DNA of 64,000 bases from Agarophyton chilense. Taxonomy: Eukaryota; Rhodophyta; Florideophyceae; Gracilariales; Gracilariaceae. A program made the translations under genes and the position numbers. Positions 12,165 through 23,409 of the stretch are shown piece after piece. The stretch is from positions 992,001 to 1,056,000 of the forward strand of contig JARGXX010000016.1 of the NCBI GenBank assembly GCA_030374765.1. The letters are read 5' to 3'. How positions within the stretch are numbered: the stretch's first letter is position 1; each line of letters opens with the position of its first letter. The notes beneath the pieces were generated by a model. The model was not told where the DNA came from, did not search any database, and saw only the letters and a list, made by a program, of their open reading frames with translations.

Positions 12165-14160
12165 CATGTTGTTTTCTCCATACGTTTGGTGACTACCACC
12201 GGCCAACACCCGAGCCTTGGAATCTTCCCCTGATGCATCCGCATTGTACTTCAATTTGAGAATGACATGGGTAATCAGGGTCCGTGATGCAGGAAATTCG
12301 TCTGGCTTCTAGGTTTACTTCGATACCAATGATTCAAACTCAGCATCAATGGCTGTTTACCGCATATCAAACTCCTTTCCAGAGACAGAAATGGACTTCT
12401 TAAGTGTTAGATCCTCGCTGGTTGTGACTTTGAAAGTCGTATCGCCCTGCGCTGATCCTACCATGAACCACTTGGGAGGGTGAAAACGAGTTTGACGTGA
12501 ATATCGAGGTTCCTGATTGCGAGTTGAAAATGGCTCAACATTGTCTGAAGGCTCTATATCATCAATGCTGGCACTGTGTACATTGTCTTTGCCACCATCA
12601 GAATCGCAATTTGACTCCAACAAGAGCGGTATAGGCTAGGTTACTCGTCTGTCTGGTGCTCGACGTCAGTTTCATCAACGGAGAAAACATCCGAAACATC
12701 CCCAGTAGTCTCGTCAGAACACATCTCCGACACATAGTCTTCATCCGACGCACTCTAAACATACATATAACTCGACAGTGCCGGGGGCGTCAGGAAACTC
12801 AGACTCGTCAAACTTCACATGGGGACACTCCATAATGCGCCGAGTACCATCATCAACAGTGACTAATACTTTGCAGACACTATGCTCAACAATCTCCAAG
12901 TTCCCACCTTGAAGCGCATGAGACTCGAATTTTGGTCCAACCGGAGTCCTAAGCGCTGTAGTGCATCCAAACACACGCATGATCTTCAGGGAGGGCTTTT
13001 TGCAAATAATCAGAAAACAGGGTTTATCACTAACCGATGAATGTTGCACATGGTTGCATACATAGATGACATGCTTCAAAGCAAAAGGCCAGGAGCTCGC
13101 GGGAGTATTTGCCTGGATAAGAAAGGACCAAGCAGCTTCAAGCACGATTCGGTTGATCTCTTTTGGTATCACATTTCATTGTGGAGTACACGGATGTGAG
13201 AAAAAGGTGATAGCATTCTTTCCCGTCAAGATCTGCTACAGTGCTTTATACTCGTCTGCACCATCCGAGTGTAAATTCAGAATTTCAGCTCCTTCAACCT
13301 TCTTCATTTTTGTAACCACATCGACGACCACATCCATCAAATCACTGCATTGGATAATTAAATAAAAGAACGCAAAAAGAGAATAACCATTCAAGAACGG
13401 ACACGAATATCGGAAACTATCTTGGAAAGACGTGTCCAAAAGTCCATCAATGTCTTAGTACACAATATCACCCACCTCCACAGCGTTCCGGAAGTGACCG
13501 GGGAATGGTGGCTTCTGAGACTTTCCAAGACTTAATGACCTGCATACTTCCTCCTTTTCAGAAAGACGCAGCACTCTTTGGGCGTACTTTTAAACCAATT
13601 AAAGATAGCAAACGTTCATGTGCGCCAGTCTACGGTGCCCGATATCAGTGTACTTATATCCACCTAATAACGCTAGGGCAAGCAAAGCATACGCCACGGG
13701 TTGTGGCAATATGTACAGACCTGTCTCCAAGTTGCGTATGTCAGTCTCTAGACTAAACCCATTTGAACGAAGAATCAAATGTACATTATGGCGAGAGAAG
13801 TCATAATTGATACCCAATAGTGTAAAAAACGTGGCTTCCACAAGGTACCTGGCTGACTAGCTAGTCAGCCAGGCACCCCGTGGAAGCCACGGTTTATTCC
13901 AAGTTTGGAAAAAGCAGTGCTCCAGACAGACGGGGGTTGGCAATTCGAAACGAAAGAAGCACATCATCGATTTCTGTCCCAATCACTGAACTCTTATCTG
14001 CAAATGCGACCAATCGTTTTTCACAACTGCCTAGTGAAAGAGCCATGAAAACGCGTCCCAAATGGAGACAATACACAATAGCACCACTATCAGCGTATAT
14101 GTTGAAGTGCTAATGAAAGTATGGTGGTCTTATCAACAATTACCACAGCGATTTCTATTG
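12165..14160 (-). pseudogene. Ty1/copia protease-integrase-RT start remnant
   Basis: Seen on the minus strand: a protease-region frame (14076-13894); an integrase zinc-finger part GHRRLAHMNV (about 13640-13610); the core with LHSDGADEY for the second Asp (13270-13250); KEINRIVLEAAWSFLIQANTPASSWPFAL (13160-13080) near the catalytic Glu, which is itself lost; MRVFGC (12985-12970); and an RT start with LKLKYNADAS and YGENNMETYAT (12280-12230). Several shifts and stops. A 62-nt palindrome at 13830-13891 interrupts the protease-integrase junction, and the copia LTR at 14163 cuts off the upstream part. Confidence 0.8.
13830..13891. repeat. 62-nt near-perfect palindrome without spacer
   Basis: Seen: arms 13830-13860 and 13861-13891 pair at 28 of 31 positions, with the centre between 13860 and 13861 and no loop bases. 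The mismatched pairs are 13842/13879, 13843/13878 and 13847/13874. It sits in the decayed copia protease-integrase region. Confidence 0.9.
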
Positions 14161-14162
14161 GA

Positions 14163-14712
14163 TGTCGGATGAGTGATTAGTGCAGTCACTTTAATAGGTG
14201 GGAAAAGGGTTTTTGGATTCTACAGTATACACGTGTGCACATGCATTAGTTGTTCTTCTCTACAAAGTGTCCTGGCTGTCCAGCTCTTATGTTGTACGCA
14301 TAGTACAGGCTGTAAGGTATGCTTTGTAAGAAATGACAAGCTGTCTTATGTATCACAGAAGGCATGTCTTGCTTTTCTGGAAGAGGATCAAACATGGAGG
14401 CGGATTATAATTAGTATGTGCTGACATATTGAATTTTTGTCATACACTTCAGTGTAAAGGTGTTTTGTGCACTTTTGCACCTTGTCATAGTATGCTGATG
14501 TGAATTTGGATTAGCGGTCATCAACATGTTTGAATATGATTGGTTGTATTGAATGTACCTGTTTCCTAGTCTAGGGTTTACGTGATCTGGTGGTTCGACT
14601 GTTGCCAGAGTTAATTAGTATATAAGTAGAAGATCGAAAACTTCGAAGTATGTTTGGGCCAGAGCTGGCGACATTCCGTTTCAACCCTCAACCTTCCCAT
14701 CTAATTTCAACA
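14163..14712 (+). repeat. Ty1/copia 5' LTR
   Basis: Seen: the repeat starts TGTCGG and ends TTTCAACA. It is followed at once by GGTTATGGACCCAGC, a one-base variant of the Drosophila copia primer-binding site. A TATA box (TATATAAG) lies near 14619-14626. The inverted homologue at 5986-6519 has the same boundaries. The candidate 5' target duplication is TTGGA (14158-14162). The gag, protease and integrase remnants to the right are on the same strand. Confidence 0.8.
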
Positions 14713-14727
14713 GGTTATGGACCCAGC
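14713..14727 (+). promoter_or_regulatory. Primer-binding site, initiator-Met half-tRNA type
   Basis: GGTTATGGACCCAGC lies directly after the LTR. It complements the anticodon arm of initiator Met-tRNA (CTGGGCCCATAA) apart from one A for G. Known: Drosophila copia is primed by a cut tRNA-iMet paired at this region. A matching site is at 56405-56421 (minus strand). Confidence 0.7.
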
Positions 14728-15960
14728 CTTACTGGTCTATGTCATCTTCTTTCGTTTGTCCCCGCTCTCACGCACTGTCGTACACCCGCTCCACCGTTTC
14801 ATTTCCATCGTTCGTTTCGACGTCGTTTCGTTTCGACGTCGTTCCGCTTCGACATAGTTTCGCTGCATAGTCGTTTCTTTTCGCCGTCGTTTCGTTGTAC
14901 CGTCGCTGAGTTGGTTGTCTTGATTGTTGTTGATGGTCGGCGCTGGTGTCTGTTTTCAGTTTCTAGTTTGAATTCCTACCTAAAGCGTAGTGGTGGTCCT
15001 AGTTCGCCGTCTTTTGTTGTTGTGTTTTCTGATTTGGGGCTTCGTTTAGTCGTTTGTTGTCGATGGCATTCTGCTCCGTGTTTTGTTCTTGCTGGAGTTG
15101 CCCTTTTTTCGTTTCTTTTTTGGGCCCCCGTGTCGTTTTCGGTGTGTTTTTGGGGTGCGATTCGCGTTTCGTTGAATTCTGGGGCTTTTGCTTTGAGCTC
15201 AGCAATTGTTTGTGTTTGGTCTTCATTTTTTTCAGTGCAACGAGCGGTTGATCCAAAAACTCGGGTACGGGACGTTAGGCTGCCGGCTTCAACCAAAGCA
15301 GGTCTTTTGTCAAGCGGACTCCAATCTGGCTCTTTTAGAACTGATAAAAGTGAAGGTCGGGAAGACTTGGTGAGAAACGCGGGTGGATCTGTGAACGGGA
15401 TTCTGTGGCGTACTGCATGTGGTTAGGTGTTTGACTTGGTTTATGAGCCTGACGTTCTCGATGGGCGCTTGGATTCTTGGTAACAGCATTTAAAAGAGGT
15501 ATTGATCTATGATAAACAGGGCGGCGACGTTCTGCAGGCTCACTCCCTTCTCGGGATCAAAACGCGTGCAATCTTCATTTGTTGCGCCTCAGGAGCGTAC
15601 TTTGGGTGTTGAAGATATTTCGGTTTCGAAGTTGCGCAAGTTCTTGCAAAAGATCAGAGAGGACTAACTTGGTGAATTCATATCTTTGGTCATGAACTAT
15701 CCTCTGGAATACCTGTAGAGAGCAACACACCTTCCTTAAGCTTGAGGGAAGGTAGACTGCAGAATCTTTTACCTACCCAGAAGAGCTCTCAGGGTCAGGG
15801 GTTCGACTCCCTCGGGCAGTAGGTATAGGAAGCCTTACTAGTGCACCCACTGACTCCTTTCAGTTCAATCATTAGAGTTTTTATTGTTGTTGTTTTTAAT
15901 TTTGTCGTTGTATTTACTGGATATCCAGTTAGATCTACGTCTCACTCAATCGATTTACGC
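14728..15960 (+). other. Copia leader between primer site and gag
   Basis: No gene recognised. It holds an imperfect tandem of CGTTTCGACGT-like units (about 14810-14905) and a T-arm-like hairpin at 15797-15812 (AGGG, then GTTCGACT, then CCCT) that matches the pol III B-box consensus. A 258-codon Phe/Ser-rich open frame (14650-15426) begins inside the LTR and was rejected as a gene. Confidence 0.45.
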
Positions 15961-15961
15961 A

Positions 15962-17594
15962 ATGAACTCGTTCAGTGGCGTCAAAAACGAAAAGCTTAGT
16001 AAGTGCAACTTCCATGTTTGGAAGCAAAAAATAGAGCTGCTTTTTCCCTCAAAGACTTTGAAAACCATTACAGCTCAACGAGACCCACCGATGAAGAAGA
16101 GCTATGAAAGTGAAGGAATTACAAAGCAAAGGCTAGAGCTATTATTTGACTGAGCCTTAACGACGATCATTTGGATCACATCAGAACAACGAAAGTGCTG
16201 CAGACATGTGGAAGGGGATTTGCGATTTGTTTCGGCGTCAGACTCTACGGAACCAAATCAACGCCAGGCGTTCATTATACACCACCGGGACGCGTGTCGA
16301 GGAGGAAATAGTACAGTTCATCGGTAGAGTTCGAAATCTTGCGTCGGACTTGAAAAGACTGGAAGTCATCGTTGAGGAGGAAGACATTGCAATGGCTATT
16401 CCCTGTCGGCTCCCTGAACTCTTTGAGCACCTGATTCTTGCAAACGATACTAGCATGGGGGACCGACCACACACTCTCGAATTAGCTAGGAGTCGTTTGC
16501 TGCAAGGAGAGTAGCTTATGATGGATCGCACGAAAGATGAATCTGTACATGAAGCCGCTTTGGTGGGCAGAAAACTACGATGGAAGTCGATTATGTGTCA
16601 TATTTTTGGCAAAAAGGGTCATATCCAGGGAATATTTTTCACGAAGCAACGTGATGAGGCCGATATGGATCAAGACGCATCGGCTCACACAAGTGTTCAA
16701 ATCGTACTCCTCCACGTGGGCAGCTAGGGCAGTTGTGATTCTGATCTTGTATGTATCATTGCGACTGGATCGCACAAGGCCACCAATGGCTATTGGATCG
16801 CTGTCTCTTGCTCGACTATCCACATGACTCATGAAAAATCAATGTTTCAATCATATGACCAAAAAAATGTCTTCCCGTTGTAGTATTAGCAATGATTGCA
16901 AACTTGAGTCTCGTGGATAAGTGTGTGTTAAGCTAGACCTCGCAGTTGATGGTTCAAAGCGCATATGCAGACTCAAACCATTTGTGCACGTACCTGGTTT
17001 AAGGTACCACTTATTGTCAGTGTCAGCGGTGTGCGACATGAGAGCGCATGTTGCGTTTAACAGGCTCCATGTAAGTGTGTATAAGGGCTTCAAACTCATT
17101 TCTGAAGGCCGTTGCATGAAAAAGGCTGTACCACCTTCGATCTGGTTCTGATCAGCTTCCACACCAACATACAGCACTTCTGTCCACTCGTCACGTCCTT
17201 GTGGCACACCCGAATAGCTCCTGTTAATGAAGACTGCATGAAAAAAATAGTTCTGGATGGTGTTTTGTCCGGAATGAATTTGTACTTATTGCAAAAAATG
17301 GATGTCTGTGAATCGTGTGTAGGAGGCAAAGCCACGAACGCACCGACTCTAAACCAAGACGTAGGAAACTGCAAAGGAGCTCATGGAAGTGGTTAAGTCT
17401 TATGTTTCTGGATCGATAGAGCTCTGTTCCTCGGGAGGCTCGCGTTAGTTTGTTACATTCATCGTCGAATACAGTAGATTTTGATCCGTGTACATGCTCA
17501 AGAGAAAAGAAGAAGTGTTTTGAATGTTCATTGAAAGGCTCAAAATCATTCAGAACCAGACGGGAAGAGAAGTGAAAACTGTTACTGCAACGGA
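15962..17594 (+). pseudogene. Ty1/copia gag-protease-integrase remnant, first part
   Basis: Seen: ATG at 15962 opens MNSFSGVKNEKLSKCNFHVWKQKIELLF, a typical copia Gag start. Gag continues at 16206-16514 (IVQFIGRVRNLASDL). A zinc-knuckle-like CHIFGKKGHIQGIFF follows at about 16594-16640, with the last Cys lost. A protease-like stretch lies near 16785-16830, integrase CESCVGGKAT at about 17310-17340, and a degenerate integrase core to 17590. Multiple stops and shifts. The reading is interrupted at 17595-18223 by a solo gypsy LTR and resumes after it. Confidence 0.75.
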
Positions 17595-18223
17595 GAATGT
17601 GTAGTATTCTGCACTGTCGGAATGCCGATGGAAGATTTTTTTGGCTAAGTATGATGATACTCAGAAGTGAGTGCAACAGCTAGGATGAAGTTATGAAGCG
17701 GCACCCCGTAGATGGTCCGTGAGGTGGTATGTTACACGTGCGACATTGGTCTGCCACGGCGCATCCGATTCGACCCTTTGTAGGGGAATACCTGATTGGC
17801 AACAGCGCACATACTGTAGTGAGTGGCCACGTGGCAAGCATTATCCCGAACTGTAGAGGGGTTCATCGGTTAACCAAGTTTATATATAGATATTATTATG
17901 GGCGGCGCTCACCCCTGTGCACTGTACTTAAGGTACAGTAGGGAGCGCCGACTCCAAAGTAAAGAAGACAACAAACGGGTTCACAACTCACTTGTTCCGT
18001 GTTCAGGATTCCTTTAACTGGAGATCCGGACAAGCTACAACAAGTAGTTGTCCGTTCAATAGTACCAACCACTCTCATTGGCGAGTGGGGCCTTACAACC
18101 CCCATTCTAGCTCGCTAGTGTTGTGCTGTACCACACCTTCCCCTTAGCCGCAAGAACCCATTCGACAGTCCCAAACACTGTCGCAGGTGTCTGCTCTCTC
18201 CGTAGAGCTGATACTACAGAATG
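17595..18223 (+). mobile_element. Solo Ty3/gypsy LTR (17600-18218) with GAATG target duplication
   Basis: Seen: the segment begins TGTAGTATTCT and ends ATACTACA, with GAATG directly on both sides (17595-17599, 18219-18223). It lies within copia integrase sequence that continues on each side. It is homologous in inverted orientation to the LTR at 57017-57644. No internal sequence remains, so it is a product of LTR-LTR recombination. A stem-loop at 17904-17949 pairs as an outer GGCGCTC/GAGCGCC stem and an inner ACTGTAC/GTACAGT stem. Confidence 0.88.
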
Positions 18224-18960
18224 TACTACATGCGTAACCCACCGACAGCGGTGTTGTAGATGTTTCTCAGAAGTTCTCTGCAGATATAGAACGTCTTGGT
18301 GTGTACCATTAGCGAATTGATCCGAAAAAAATATAGCAGAACGAGATCCACAAAAGATCCAACCAGAAACTCATGAACATGACTCGCTCTATGTTATAGC
18401 ACAAGAAACTACCAAAGACCTTTTAGGCGGAAGTAATGAACTTTGTGCTGTATTTTCGTAACAGAGTCACTTGAAAAGCATTGCCGAGTGATTTAACACC
18501 ATTTTAGCTTTGGAATGGAGGCAAGCCTGATTTGAGCAATCTGAAAGTCTTTGGAAGCAAGTGTTAGTACAAGGTGGTGGAGGATCACAAGCTGAAGAAA
18601 TTGGAAAAGCGTGCAAAAGACGCTTTTATCATCGGATACACCGCTGGGTCGCACGGATATGAGCTATGGGATATGACCAAGAAAAAAGTAATCGTGTCAG
18701 GATATGTAGTGTTTAAAGAGCCCAAATGGATGGAGAACATGCTTGACAGTTTTAATAACTTCAGCTACGTCAACCTTAAAGTTTCAGGTGAACCTTCATC
18801 TGATAAAAAATAAAACTTTTGGACAGGTATCGACCCAACGCAAGATGATCCCTCCACACCAAGACCAGCATTTGACGAAGCAACCCACCGATCGGCGCGA
18901 AAAAAGCGTCGATTCTCTTCGTTCAAAAGCATAGAAGGTAACACCAGAGCCTAGATAAAT
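18224..18960 (+). pseudogene. Ty1/copia integrase remnant, second part
   Basis: Seen: degenerate frames from 18340 read an integrase C-terminal half, with FRNRVT and LKVFGSKC. The frame at 18574-18813 then gives KLEKRAKDAFIIGYTAGSHGYELWD and KKVIVSGYVVFKEP. Known: FVGY, YRLWD and VVFxE are standard copia integrase tail landmarks. RT and RNase H are absent, so the element is truncated near 18960. Confidence 0.78.
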
Positions 18961-20236
18961 TTTAAATGCTGCATATCCCTCTCACCATACCATATTTCTC
19001 GGGTAATTTATTCGAAATATTCGAGGACCGGTCTTCATCTATCGGCCGTCAGCGCCATTTTGAGCCCCTGTAGCCTTTTTTCCGCCCCCATTGCGACTGA
19101 TGAATTTATTGCCCTCGACGGGGATTCCATCATTCTGATTTCTTCCTATCGTAGGAGAGCTTTCCGCCTTTATTTTTCTTTGTATGACCCGTCTTCTAAG
19201 AGCGAGCCATAAGCATAGTCTTTGTGGCACTATTCTTGATCTTGGAAGTCCCAGTCTCTCTCAGTAATCGATTTGCGTCAAAGAAGATTGCAGGGTTGCC
19301 TTGTTTGACAAAAAAGACATTTTACGAGCTTTATACATTCTGTGATCGGTGATGTCTTATATATGTATATAGAGTATGAAAGCATCGTTTTTATATCTTG
19401 AACGGCTATCAAAACCTTCTTAGCGACGGTCAGTCGACTGTATGGATCTTAAAACTTTTTTTTGAAATCTTGGCGGTTGTAATCATGGTTAGAACTATAT
19501 GGTCGGAGGCAACTGTTTTCTATAAACTAGAATTTCTTGAGAAACCGAAGGTTCTTATGATTTCATCAAGTCAGATTGAAGATCTTTCAAGTGTTTTAAG
19601 TAAGATATATGCGTAGCAAGAACATGTGGAGCACGAATTAAAACGTTTCGATACCCGATCCTTGACAGGGTGTTAATCTTTTGCGCTATTTTTGCGTTGT
19701 AATTAAAACTTAGCACCGCGATGTATAAGATTGTACGACTTCACAAGCCCGGGTCGACGTTTTTGTCCACGGGGTCAGCGACGGAGAGGGGTGGGGCTGG
19801 TTGTGTAACTCTGATAAACTCGGTTCGTGCTTTTTAAAAGTTGTCACTGTTTTGCGAAAGGGGAATGTTACTGCTGGCATAGAAATAGACATGTAGAGAG
19901 CTTTGATCGCGGTCGGTTGTTGGTTTGTTTATGTAGGCTTCTACTACCGCGACTGAGATGGCTGGCCGGCTGACAGCATAATTGCGGTTACATTGGGACC
20001 ATCCCATTATTCCTATTTTCCCAGAATGAGGCTAGGGAGGCTCCCTCGACGAAAAGGATTGTGTCTCATTGTTTACACAGGCTTCCATGTAACAATTTGA
20101 ATGTTTTTTGTACGCTATGCAGATCACGCGTGAAAACCCTTTTGCGGCCACTCTTCGCCTCGGATGCTCGAACTGTTCGGGTCGAAGAAGTATTTGACCC
20201 TTTCCCAACCGAAAGCACTAAAATAACGTCTATTTC
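18961..20236. other. No recognised gene
   Basis: Stops occur in all frames and nothing matched a family I know. 19860-20060 is more G/C-rich than its neighbours. Confidence 0.4.
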
Positions 20237-20836
20237 ATGCAGCGAGCTTCTTTTGGCATTGAAGAGCTCCTTAACGAAGATGAAAGCGACGGGCACTCTT
20301 TTTACGACGATGATGAAGCTGGCGATGACCTTGAAGTAAAACAACTGTCCGCAACAAAGCGTGGAGGCAACAAAAAAGGTACGTGGAACTTGAATGCAGA
20401 AGATATAACAGTATTTTTTGATTGCGTAGAAGAACATGAACCTACTGGTTCGAACATATGAACTCGTGTGTGCAAAGATTTCAACTGTTACGCCCGCATG
20501 AATGACAGACCTTAACGTCAAATGAAAAGTCTCAAAAAGAAGTTTGACAAAATGGTTTACATGAAGAAAAAACAGGCGATCCTACGTGCCCGCCCCAGGT
20601 ATGTCGCACTAAACAGATTCAGAACCAAATACTGTCCGAGATGGTCTCTCTCACGTATAACAGCAACCTTGATGATGAAGATGTCGAGCCCTGAACTGCA
20701 GTTCAAAACTGTAGTGCGGAAAAACGTAGTGCTAATGAACAAGAACGAGGAGGTACTAAGGAAAGAAAATGAATCAGCTCTGTATCGTTTAGGAAGAACT
20801 GATGGAACAAGAACATCGCATATTTGGGTTTCGTGA
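20237..20836 (+). pseudogene. Myb/SANT-like DNA-binding protein, decayed
   Basis: Seen: ATG at 20237 opens an acidic N-terminus. It is followed by KKGTWNLNAEDITVFFDCVEEHEPTG and, after a frame change near 20465, by SLKKKFDKMVYMKK. A second change gives TGDPTCPPQVCRTKQIQ at about 20571-20620. Known: the Trp-spaced helices followed by SLxxKF and PTGDPxxP are typical of a Myb/SANT-like module found in many copies in protist genomes. PIF/Harbinger transposons encode a Myb-like partner of the transposase. The transposase remnant at 21314-22050, converging on it, supports a shared origin. Two shifts make it a pseudogene. Confidence 0.6.
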
Positions 20837-21313
20837 AGGGAAACTGACATGATTTGATTGTGAAAAGCATAGTGAATGCCAGTGATGTTGGGGGGTATCA
20901 TCTTGATTCCGTAGCTCTACCTTGGATTGTTCTCGATCACGTTCTGCCTCGATCGGACGCCAGAAACAGTCTTACCTACCTCCACAAGAAACTTGACGAT
21001 ATTCTATCTTATTGCCAGAATGAGTCTGCAACGTGTAGCTACCAGTGAAGGAACTTGTCGTGGACTGACAACTGCAAAACAATCAAGAATACCTGTGATA
21101 AGAAGCATGAGCGCGAATACATACACGGTTTGGGAGACATATCTGCTGGGTCTCACAAAAATAACCGCTCTGAGATTTATTGAGAACCAAGGATGGGTTA
21201 ACTCATATATAGTCGATTTGAGAAACAGATGGTTAATTGTGATCACCTTGGATGCCATTGATAGGTTGCACCTCAACAATGAATTTGTGCACTTGCTGGT
21301 CCTCGATATCAAA

Positions 21314-22050
21314 CTAAATCGTGTGTGGCGCACCGTATACCGTAGCAATTTGGTTATGTCCAATGGTTCGCGTTCGATAATTCACTAAATGACAGGCGAC
21401 GCTGAGCGTGCGTCCGCGTTTGTAATGGCTGGCAGGTAATTTCTTGCTCAATCTACGAATGAGAGACTTCAGGCCTCGGACCCCCACATTCAGCACTTTG
21501 TCTCTCTCTGGGGTACAGGCTTTACAGGCGTTTCAATGAAAGCTCTATGGCGGCACAACCCGAAGACACAGGCATTGAGTTCATTTCGTTTGTCTTCCGG
21601 GCACGGACCAGTTTTCCGTTTGTAATGCGGGTATTATTAACGAAGGCACTATCTTCTAGGACGACGTAACCAGCAGGCGTGTGGCAGTCTTAAATCAGTG
21701 AAGGACAGTACAGTCCTGAAACGTATGCGAGCTTGCTGTAGTGCCAGCTTCGAGGGTAATTGAGACAAGCGTCTGTTATCTCTCCCTTCAAGTTCCAGAC
21801 AAGCAGGTTTGTGGCCTCCAAGCTTTTCGTCATACCATTATAGGAAGCATTCTGAAAGTCGCGTTCGTTGAAGTCCGCGCAGAGCATATAAGCACCATCA
21901 CTCACCCCAAAACCACCTCGAAGCGCATACCCATGACTTCTGTGTTTCTGGAGAAGAGCGCAAGACTCTTTCATTCCGTCTTCGGTTGGCCACTCGATGC
22001 GAAATTCAGCGTGGTTTCTATCGCGCACAACAGCTCACAGAACGTCCAGC
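21314..22050 (-). pseudogene. DDE_Tnp_4 (PIF/Harbinger-like) transposase remnant
   Basis: Seen on the minus strand: GFGVSDGAYM (about 21930-21900, first Asp), FQNASYNGMTKS, CLNYPRSWHYSKL (about 21770-21735), then in another frame GYVVLEDSAFVNN (about 21680-21640, second Asp), and finally LNVGVRGLKSLIRRLSKKLP with NYRTRTIGHNQI (21496-21340). Known: these landmarks follow the DDE superfamily endonuclease that excises and inserts PIF/Harbinger elements. The third acidic residue, expected as EWG, reads NVG, so catalysis is lost even apart from the frameshifts. Terminal inverted repeats were not found. Confidence 0.7.
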
Positions 22051-22056
22051 GCAAAT

Positions 22057-23409
22057 TCATGCAATTTTTAAAGAAATGTAGGGGTGATTCTGAATATCGG
22101 GCACAATGAATATTCCACATCTTCTGTTTTCATGGACCACAATGCGACGAAAAGCAAATCTTAATCGTGTAGAAAAGGATTTTAGGCCCCTTGCGGTGTA
22201 AAAAGTTCGAAAAGGGGACCCTTTACTTTTTTCGTGTCGGGTTGGTTTATACCACGGAAGAAAGTTCTCAAAGAAAAAATATCTTGGAAAACCAGTCGCT
22301 ACCACAAAATATTCGTTTTTGCCGCAAAGAAGGCACTTTCGCCACGGCTTTGTATAGATTCGGGGTCTCAGAATTCCGGAGCAATGAAACTTACTGTTGT
22401 TAGTGCATCTTTTGCGGGGTAATGCTTTTCGTTTTTTTCTTTGGACAATTAATAGAATGAAAGTAAGTAAAGCCACAAAAACACCTTCTTGGATAAAAAA
22501 GTTGTTATTGTAACACTTGGGTCGTTCATCTTTTGTCAGATTGACGGGGTGCATCAAATGTTTGTCAAATATGGATTGTGGGCTGCATTCTGTTGGAGAG
22601 TAAAAGAATCTGTTGAGTTACGTAAAACTAAACACTATAAGCGTCTGGAACTCTGGTTCGGGTGCCCCTTACCCAGTCCAGATTCCGAAATCTGGAAGGC
22701 AGCCAGGCTAACGTGTTCGGTTCCTATTCGGTATCGGTCTGGAATTCTGGGATTGTGGGATTTCTGCGATGCACCCATTGTATTCTCTGGTAGTCTTAAC
22801 ATGTATAAACCAGTGCATAAAACGAAGGCAATTCTGTACAGTTTCTTAATTAATTGTATAAAGAATTATTGGGGCAAAATCAGCTATAATGCTCTTGATC
22901 CTTTCATTGAATCAATGCGAAGCTGTGTATATGTCATTGAGGCCAAACGGTCGAAAATAAAGTACTAAACGTGCGCTACAGAGAGTATGATACAATAAGA
23001 TATGTTTATCGAAATTTTAGTGCAAGGGATATGATTTTGAAACCTTCACCTCAGTTTGTTAATTTGCTTGGCTGGTGGTGATAGAATCATGGAACAAAGT
23101 AATCAAATACTGTTTTTTTGCTTTTTTAACTATGCTGGTGGAGATGCTCTAATCCGAACGGAGTGAACACTACGATTAAAAAATTTCCACGCTGAGTGGA
23201 CACGTGGGAATGCCGAGAAAACCTTCCACTCAGAATCTTCGTGATGAGGAGCGATCGGTCTATCAGTTGGACGGAGTACAGCTTCATCACAGGCACCATA
23301 GACTTTATCAAAGTCGTCAACGCCCCGCCCCCTTCCTGTCCATCTGCACGATTCGATTCGATCTATCTCCCACCCCGCAGTGCTTGTTCTCCCGCCCTCA
23401 TCTGTTCCA
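22057..23409. other. No recognised gene; 5' flank of the PMT gene
   Basis: Open frames on both strands (22057-22557 minus, 22489-22968 plus) resemble nothing I know and lack clean ATG starts. The last ~250 bp before 23410 is the likely promoter and leader of the mannosyltransferase. Confidence 0.4.

Noticed and set aside
14650-15426. 258-codon Phe/Ser-rich open frame
   Set aside because: Starts within a copia LTR and covers the leader; composition and tandem CGTTTCGACGT units explain it; no domain features.
23380-23409. Upstream in-frame extension of the mannosyltransferase
   Set aside because: Begins with GTG, not ATG; the ATG at 23410 is the first eukaryotic start.
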